Source: JAVZJR01 sp964435235
GTDB taxonomy: Archaea > Micrarchaeota > Micrarchaeia > Anstonellales > Bilamarchaeaceae
Assembly: GCA_964435235.1 (NCBI GenBank)
Contig: CAYSXZ010000059.1
Coordinates: 1-25,314 of the forward strand
Length of the DNA stretch: 25,314 bases
Direction: 5' to 3'
The stretch's first letter is position 1. Each line of letters starts with the position of its first letter. Made by a program: the position numbers and the translations under genes. The notes under the pieces were generated by a model that saw only the letters and a list, made by a program, of their open reading frames with translations, was not told the origin of the DNA and ran no database searches. Shown here piece by piece: positions 21,291 to 25,314 of the stretch.

Positions 21291-22838
21291 ATGAGCAAAC
21301 ATAATGTAAAGGGATTCCTCTTCGTAGTTACTATATTCCTTATACTAACCTACATTCTTCTTTCTATTGGTGTTTTGGTGAAGGCGATAGAAGCTTCTGA
21401 GAGATCATATTCTGAATTATATAAGGAGTCTACGATAGAACTCGTTCTTGGAGAATTAACTCCGGCTAAGATAACGGAGATAAGCAATCTTATTATGACA
21501 AGAGCTATTTTCAAGATGAATAAACACTCCATAAGCCATCCAATAAAGGAGGGACCATCAGGAGATGAATATTATTATGTAAGAAATGCTATGTTTGAGT
21601 ATCTAAAGAACGGTACGCCTTCAGAAGAAAATTTTGATGACAGCATCCCCCCAAACTCCGAGTATGAGGGTTCTATGGGAGGGTGGCTTGCAAATCTTAA
21701 TGCTTCTCTTCTTAGTGTAGGAGCGTATATAGATAACTACACAATATACGACTTTAAATTTAACCAAGAGAATATAAAAGAGTTGAATTATTCGTTCAAG
21801 ATGCGCATCTCATTAAAGGATAGGAGCGGGACTACTTCACTCTTAAGAGAATATGATATAAGTGGTAAGATTAACATAACTGGCCTTGTAGACCCAGCCA
21901 TAGCAAGAGAGACAAGTAAACACGGAGCAACCGTTTATAGACAATTCTTTTTCTATGATATTTATTCGAGCCCAGCCAGCGTTTCACCTGAAAGAATAAT
22001 GAATATAAAGGAAGGACAAGGATGGTTTTACGGACAGCTCGCGAGCGCATCAGATGCTACCCTTGTACCACAAGAACATAGAAGAAGATATATATTAGTT
22101 GGAAGTTACGAAGATATAATCAATCTCGGCGCAGATGTATATGAAGGATTTGGAGGATATATACTGACAAACGAACCGGATGAGGAAAGCTGCACCGCTG
22201 GTGGAACAACATACACTGGAGAAAGAAACACGTTCAACGCTATAAGGTATAGCGGACCAAATTGCGATATCGGTATTGATGAAGCAACAAGAACGCAAAA
22301 GCCATTCGTAGTCGCACCTAGATTTTCTGTGAATAATGCACCCCAGTGCCCTGATCTCTCGAGAGGAACAACAGAGAGATGTGTCCTTTTTATAGCAGCA
22401 AAGGACCCCTCAGAAGTTCAGAGTAATCCGCAATTGAAACTTTCTGCGCCTGAAGAAAGCACAGGTATATTTGATATAGAAAAGATTAGAGATTATGCCA
22501 TGTGCGGATATTACATTCCATACGAAGAAGCGCCATCTTATCTTCAAAGACTTCTTCCAAACTCATACAATAGGAGTGGCGGGGACTTAGGAATAGAAAC
22601 ATTTTTGATAGGGGAATACGTCCAACCTTCGAAATACGAAAAATATGATAGGTTGGATAGAAAGATGTTCAATGAGACGCTTATGGATCAATTTATACGT
22701 GGAATGCCGGGATGCAAAGATGCTTACATGTGTGGAATTTCTGAAACGCCGACAGGGAGATTTGGACTTTCTGAAGGCAGCATAGGTGAATATGGTTTAG
22801 AGAGTATTGATTGCGGTGAAGGGGCGAGGTGCGAATGA
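21291..22838 (+). CDS. Large membrane-anchored extracellular protein of the pilin-like operon
   Basis: This 515-residue protein has an N-terminal membrane helix (about 8-27, GFLFVVTIFLILTYILLSIG) after a short basic leader MSKHNVK. It could be cut like a prepilin, but lacks an acidic residue at the usual fifth position. The rest is a large extracellular region with several Cys, for example CTAGG, NCDIG, QCPD and RCVLF. It ends in a Cys-containing tail (SIDCGEGARCE). I do not recognise a domain. The start ATG at 21291 is fixed by GGTGA at 21281-21285; the GTG inside that SD is not used. It follows the preceding gene by 18 bases and its stop overlaps the next start. It could be a tip or minor subunit of a pilus, or a surface receptor. 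This is inferred from context only. Confidence 0.72.
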   Translation: MSKHNVKGFLFVVTIFLILTYILLSIGVLVKAIEASERSYSELYKESTIELVLGELTPAKITEISNLIMTRAIFKMNKHSISHPIKEGPSGDEYYYVRNAMFEYLKNGTPSEENFDDSIPPNSEYEGSMGGWLANLNASLLSVGAYIDNYTIYDFKFNQENIKELNYSFKMRISLKDRSGTTSLLREYDISGKINITGLVDPAIARETSKHGATVYRQFFFYDIYSSPASVSPERIMNIKEGQGWFYGQLASASDATLVPQEHRRRYILVGSYEDIINLGADVYEGFGGYILTNEPDEESCTAGGTTYTGERNTFNAIRYSGPNCDIGIDEATRTQKPFVVAPRFSVNNAPQCPDLSRGTTERCVLFIAAKDPSEVQSNPQLKLSAPEESTGIFDIEKIRDYAMCGYYIPYEEAPSYLQRLLPNSYNRSGGDLGIETFLIGEYVQPSKYEKYDRLDRKMFNETLMDQFIRGMPGCKDAYMCGISETPTGRFGLSEGSIGEYGLESIDCGEGARCE

Positions 22839-23281
22839 TGAATAGCAATAGAGAACAGCACGCTAGATGTTTGAAGGCGCAAGCATCGATGGAATTGTTA
22901 GTAACGCTTGGTGTCATACTAGCATTTACAATACCAGTGATACTTTTACTTTTTACAATAACACAGATTGGATATGAAGACACAGCAAAGGCACAGGCAG
23001 ATGCAACTGCAAAGACGCTCGCAGAAACCATGAATTTTGTATATGGTCAGGTGGCAGGCGCAAAAAGAGATATTGTGCTCAATGCGCCACCATCGACTGA
23101 AAGCATAACCGTCTCAAACGGAGAAGTGATCGTAAAGATAAAAACAGCAGAAGGATATTACGAGGGTGTTTACCCAACATTTGCTAAGGTAGGAAGCATT
23201 CGACCTATAGAAAAGAGAACTGGATTGTTCATTGTTGAGGTAAAGAACGTTGAGGGGAAGGTAGACATAACGCCAAGGTGA
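22835..23281 (+). CDS. Type IV pilin-like protein with class III signal peptide
   Basis: This protein of about 148 residues has the canonical archaeal class III signal peptide. The leader ends ARCLKA, and QASMELLVTLGVILAFTI follows, with Gln16 at +1, Ser18 at +3 and Glu20 at +5, as in archaeal type IV pilins and archaellins. Cleavage is expected between Ala15 and Gln16. A hydrophobic helix of about 20 residues follows, then a globular part (about 60-148) with strands such as ITVSNGEVIVKIKTAEG. Two ATGs occur in a row (22835 and 22838). The SD GAGGTG at 22826-22831 is better spaced for the second. The first overlaps the TGA of the gene before it. The protein is probably assembled into or anchored with a pilus-like filament in the cell envelope. 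Confidence 0.8.
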   Translation: MMNSNREQHARCLKAQASMELLVTLGVILAFTIPVILLLFTITQIGYEDTAKAQADATAKTLAETMNFVYGQVAGAKRDIVLNAPPSTESITVSNGEVIVKIKTAEGYYEGVYPTFAKVGSIRPIEKRTGLFIVEVKNVEGKVDITPR

Positions 23282-23283
23282 TC
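23276..23283 (+). promoter_or_regulatory. Full-length Shine-Dalgarno sequence that sets a TTG start
   Basis: AGGTGATC matches eight bases of the complement of the archaeal 16S rRNA 3' end and contains the TGA stop of the preceding gene. It lies two bases before TTG at 23286, a spacing that makes this TTG the start of the next gene. Confidence 0.75.
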
Positions 23284-23285
23284 TT

Positions 23286-23744
23286 TTGAGTAGGAAGCGA
23301 CGAGGCCAAGTTTCAACTGAATTCTTTCTTTATGTTACTGTTTTTATGTTCGTTGCGATAAGCGTGTTTCTGCTTGTTAATCACTTCCAATCGACAGAGA
23401 TACCCGCGCAACAGAATAGAGTTGCAAGACTTACAGGAGAAGAATTTGCGAACGCTATAACGCTCGCAGTGAAAGGCGGGACTGGGTTTGTATACAACTA
23501 TACATTCACAAGGATGGTAATGAACTTTCCATACATCATCCATTTCCAGCCAGGAGATTCTAATACAATAATAATAGAATGGACAGGTGCGTATGGCAAC
23601 TTCAGCTATTCCTATCCTATACCTGCTTACGAATACAAATACGGGGGTTGCGTTTCTGATAAAAAGCTAGTCAGTAATGAATGCTCAAATACCATAATTC
23701 TAATCAATAACGGAAGCACACTTTTTATAAAACAGTTTGAATAA
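23286..23744 (+). CDS. Type IV pilin-like protein starting at TTG
   Basis: This 152-residue protein has a classic class III signal peptide: the basic leader ends in KRRG, then QVSTEFFLYVTVFMFVAISV, with Gln8 at +1 and Glu12 at +5. The hydrophobic helix runs to about residue 30. The remainder (about 40-152) is beta-rich and has an extracellular look, with NYTF and NFSY sequons. One pair of cysteines (GGCVSDK, NECSN) may close a loop. The start codon TTG follows the full SD at 23276-23283. The preceding gene ends inside that SD, so translation is coupled. It is the fourth gene of the pilin-like operon, and probably a pilus subunit or minor pilin. Confidence 0.8.
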   Translation: MSRKRRGQVSTEFFLYVTVFMFVAISVFLLVNHFQSTEIPAQQNRVARLTGEEFANAITLAVKGGTGFVYNYTFTRMVMNFPYIIHFQPGDSNTIIIEWTGAYGNFSYSYPIPAYEYKYGGCVSDKKLVSNECSNTIILINNGSTLFIKQFE

Positions 23745-23755
23745 GAGTTGATTTT

Positions 23756-24253
23756 ATGAAAAAAGGACAATATTTTAGTTTTGATGCAATAATCGCTTCA
23801 GTCATATTTATGATGGCATTAGTCCTTCTTCTAAGTTACTGGCACAGCACTAAGGTTCTTCTAGATTATCAAGCAAGCGATGTAGCAAAGGAGTGCATAC
23901 GGATATCGTCCTTGCTTTTCGTTCCACCATATCCAGAAAATGCACCTTGCTCTTCTATACAAAATCTTGGTTTTGCTGTTTCTTGGGATGACCGAAGATT
24001 AAGAGAAGATCTTTTAGGATGCGCTGATAGAATGAGTAGCGATGATTTGAAAAAGAAGCTTAGTACTCCTTATAATGTTTCAATAAAGGTCACTTATCCA
24101 GACGATAACAGCTGGTTTGTTATAGGAGAGAACGTCCCATCAGATACATCTAGTATGAGAGAAGTTGTAAACATGAGAAGGGCAGCCACTGTATACAACA
24201 AAACAGATGGCTCGACAAGACTCGCAATAATTGACATCTCTGTTTATAGGTAA
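23756..24253 (+). CDS. Pilin-like membrane protein, last gene of the operon
   Basis: This 165-residue protein begins MKKG then QYFSFDAIIASVIFMMALVL, again with the F-S-x-D-A pattern seen in the first gene of the operon. Cleavage after Gly4 would leave Gln5 at +1, but the acidic residue is at +6, not +5. After the hydrophobic helix come cysteines in KECIRIS, APCSS and LGCADR. A beta-rich end with NVSIKVTYPDDNSWFVIG follows. It is the fifth and last gene, 11 bases after the previous stop. A possible stem-loop starts on its TAA stop. Probably extracellular and membrane- or pilus-bound. Confidence 0.75.
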   Translation: MKKGQYFSFDAIIASVIFMMALVLLLSYWHSTKVLLDYQASDVAKECIRISSLLFVPPYPENAPCSSIQNLGFAVSWDDRRLREDLLGCADRMSSDDLKKKLSTPYNVSIKVTYPDDNSWFVIGENVPSDTSSMREVVNMRRAATVYNKTDGSTRLAIIDISVYR

Positions 24254-24276
24254 ACAGTTGGAAAAACATAACTGTT
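24253..24276 (+). terminator. Stem-loop at the end of the pilin-like operon
   Basis: AACAGTT (24253-24259), a ten-base loop and AACTGTT (24270-24276) form a seven-base inverted repeat that begins on the last base of the stop codon. It may be an mRNA 3'-end stem or a regulatory site before the next promoter. No strong oligo-T follows directly. Confidence 0.35.
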
Positions 24277-24350
24277 ACCAACCTTCCACGATCTATTTTT
24301 AAATTTATATCATCATAATTTTATTTAGTAGAACACAGAACGTGATTCGA

Positions 24351-25314
24351 ATGGCGGGGTTATTCGAGAATGTTAAGACTCTCTTGGATGATATCGTAGA
24401 GAAGCCTGAAAATGTAGAGCAACTCCTGAATATAGCAAAGCAAAGTCCAAAAAATAATAAAATAGTAGTCAAGGAAGTAATCCACTACGAGCATCTTGGA
24501 GATCCGGAGAAACATGAAATACTAAAGGATCTTATTCTCAAGCTTGAGCAGCTTGAAACAGAGCATCCGAATCTAAGATGGGAACAGACAATTCCAAGCA
24601 CACTCGTAATGTGCATTTCTCCAGTAGATCCTAACAAAGAAAGTCTTACGGAAAGAGAAAAAGAAATGCATATACACAGGGCGGTAGTTGCAAGAGAGAT
24701 TCTAGAATTGATAGGAGATAAGAGGGGAATTAAACTCATCGGACCTCTGATTGCTGCTCTTCAGGATCCAAATAAGAAAGATGTTGCTAAAAAACTGCTA
24801 AATAAGATGGGAGACAAGAAATTAGGTAAGGGAGATTCTGAAACATTGAAGGGTTTAATAAGCGTAGGAACTGCTGGGATGGGGGATGAGAACAACAAAA
24901 AATATGTAAGAACGTTCCTGGGAAAGGTTATTGATGAAGGAGAAAATGAGTTGATTTATTTTGTTGGGCCTCTGATTGCTGCTCTTAAGGATCCAAATCA
25001 GAAAGATGTTGCTAAAGAATTGCTAGATAATATGAGAAACAAGAAATTAGGTAAGGGGGATTCTGAAACATTGAAAAATTTAATAAGCGTAGGAACTGCT
25101 ACGATGAAGGATGAGAACGACAAAAAATATGTAAGAACATTCCTGGGAAAGGTTATTGATGAAGGAGAAAATGAGTTGATTTATTTTGTTGGGCCTCTGA
25201 TTGCTGCTCTTCGGAATCCAGCTTGTGAAGATGTTGCTAAAGAACTGCTAGATAAGATGAAAAACGATAAATTAGGTAAGGGAGATTCTGAAACATTGAA
25301 AAATTTAATAAGCG
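24351..25314 (+). CDS. HEAT-like helical repeat protein, 3' end outside window
   Basis: This gene runs off the right edge after 321 codons. I chose the ATG at 24351; GTGAT at 24342-24346 is a possible SD and TTTTTAAATTTAT (about 24295-24307) a TATA box. The first about 130 residues are helical and acidic (LFENVKTLLDDIVEKPENVEQ, no signal peptide), so the protein appears cytoplasmic. From about residue 132 it has tandem 75-residue repeats with the pattern GPLIAALxDPNxKDVAKxLL, GDSETLKxLISVGTA and KKYVRTFLGKVIDEGEN. The paired amphipathic helices are like HEAT or armadillo repeats, scaffolds for binding other proteins. Two and a half copies are visible, and more may follow outside. Such proteins are common in archaea, but I recognise no particular family. 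Confidence 0.75.
   Translation, partial: MAGLFENVKTLLDDIVEKPENVEQLLNIAKQSPKNNKIVVKEVIHYEHLGDPEKHEILKDLILKLEQLETEHPNLRWEQTIPSTLVMCISPVDPNKESLTEREKEMHIHRAVVAREILELIGDKRGIKLIGPLIAALQDPNKKDVAKKLLNKMGDKKLGKGDSETLKGLISVGTAGMGDENNKKYVRTFLGKVIDEGENELIYFVGPLIAALKDPNQKDVAKELLDNMRNKKLGKGDSETLKNLISVGTATMKDENDKKYVRTFLGKVIDEGENELIYFVGPLIAALRNPACEDVAKELLDKMKNDKLGKGDSETLKNLIS
24744..25314 (+). repeat. 225-base tandem repeats inside the helical-repeat gene
   Basis: Units start at 24744, 24969 and 25194, each opening CCTCTGATTGCTGCTCTT, with a period of exactly 225 bases (75 codons). The first two units differ at 18 of 225 positions by my count, about 92% identity. The third is cut by the window edge. Similarity this high at DNA level points to recent expansion or gene conversion. 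Confidence 0.92.

Overview
The window looks like a chromosomal piece of an archaeon, most likely of the DPANN group. A Micrarchaeota-like or Diapherotrites-like lineage is my guess and is not proven by the sequence. The archaeal evidence is: promoters of BRE plus TATA type about 25 bases ahead of start codons, many apparently leaderless; a tRNA gene whose two introns each fold into a bulge-helix-bulge splice motif; an archaeal/eukaryotic-type tyrosyl-tRNA synthetase; type IV pilin-like class III signal peptides; and large, Asn-rich, Cys-rich secreted proteins. Some genes instead have good Shine-Dalgarno (SD) sequences of the GGAGGTGATC type.

Layout. 1-4262: two divergent beta-helix surface proteins (the left one runs off the window), then a small lipoprotein. 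4285-6554: a minus-strand block with an unknown protein, an AAA_14/DUF4143-type ATPase behind a duplicated palindromic promoter, and a short FecR-like tail-anchored protein. 6773-8176: a membrane-anchored Cys-rich repeat protein. 8257-9231: an oxygen-defence operon, rubrerythrin plus superoxide reductase. 9234-12244: a PIN-domain protein divergent from an RNA ligase, then a second ATPase whose Walker B aspartate is replaced by tyrosine. 12407-14354 (minus): tRNA-Thr(UGU) with two tiny introns, closely followed by an MFS transporter and a radical SAM protein. 14403-15788: a third ATPase bracketed by near-identical 41-base direct repeats. 15967-17691: a large lipoprotein and a small methyltransferase-like gene broken by one stop codon. 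17798-20568: a PflX-like radical SAM protein coupled to a HAD hydrolase, then TyrRS. 20640-24253: a compact five-gene operon of pilin-like and membrane-anchored surface proteins. 24351-end: a partial helical-repeat protein with recent 225-base tandem duplications.

How it fits together. Much of the window encodes the cell surface: beta-helix proteins, lipoproteins, the Cys-rich protein and the pilin-like operon. Rubrerythrin and superoxide reductase fit an anaerobic or microaerophilic lifestyle. The best candidates for unrecognised biology are the doubly interrupted tRNA-Thr, the ATPase cassette between direct repeats, the duplicated palindromic promoter of another ATPase, the PIN/RNA-ligase pair and the five-gene pilin-like operon. 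All functional assignments come from reading motifs by eye; no database search was run.
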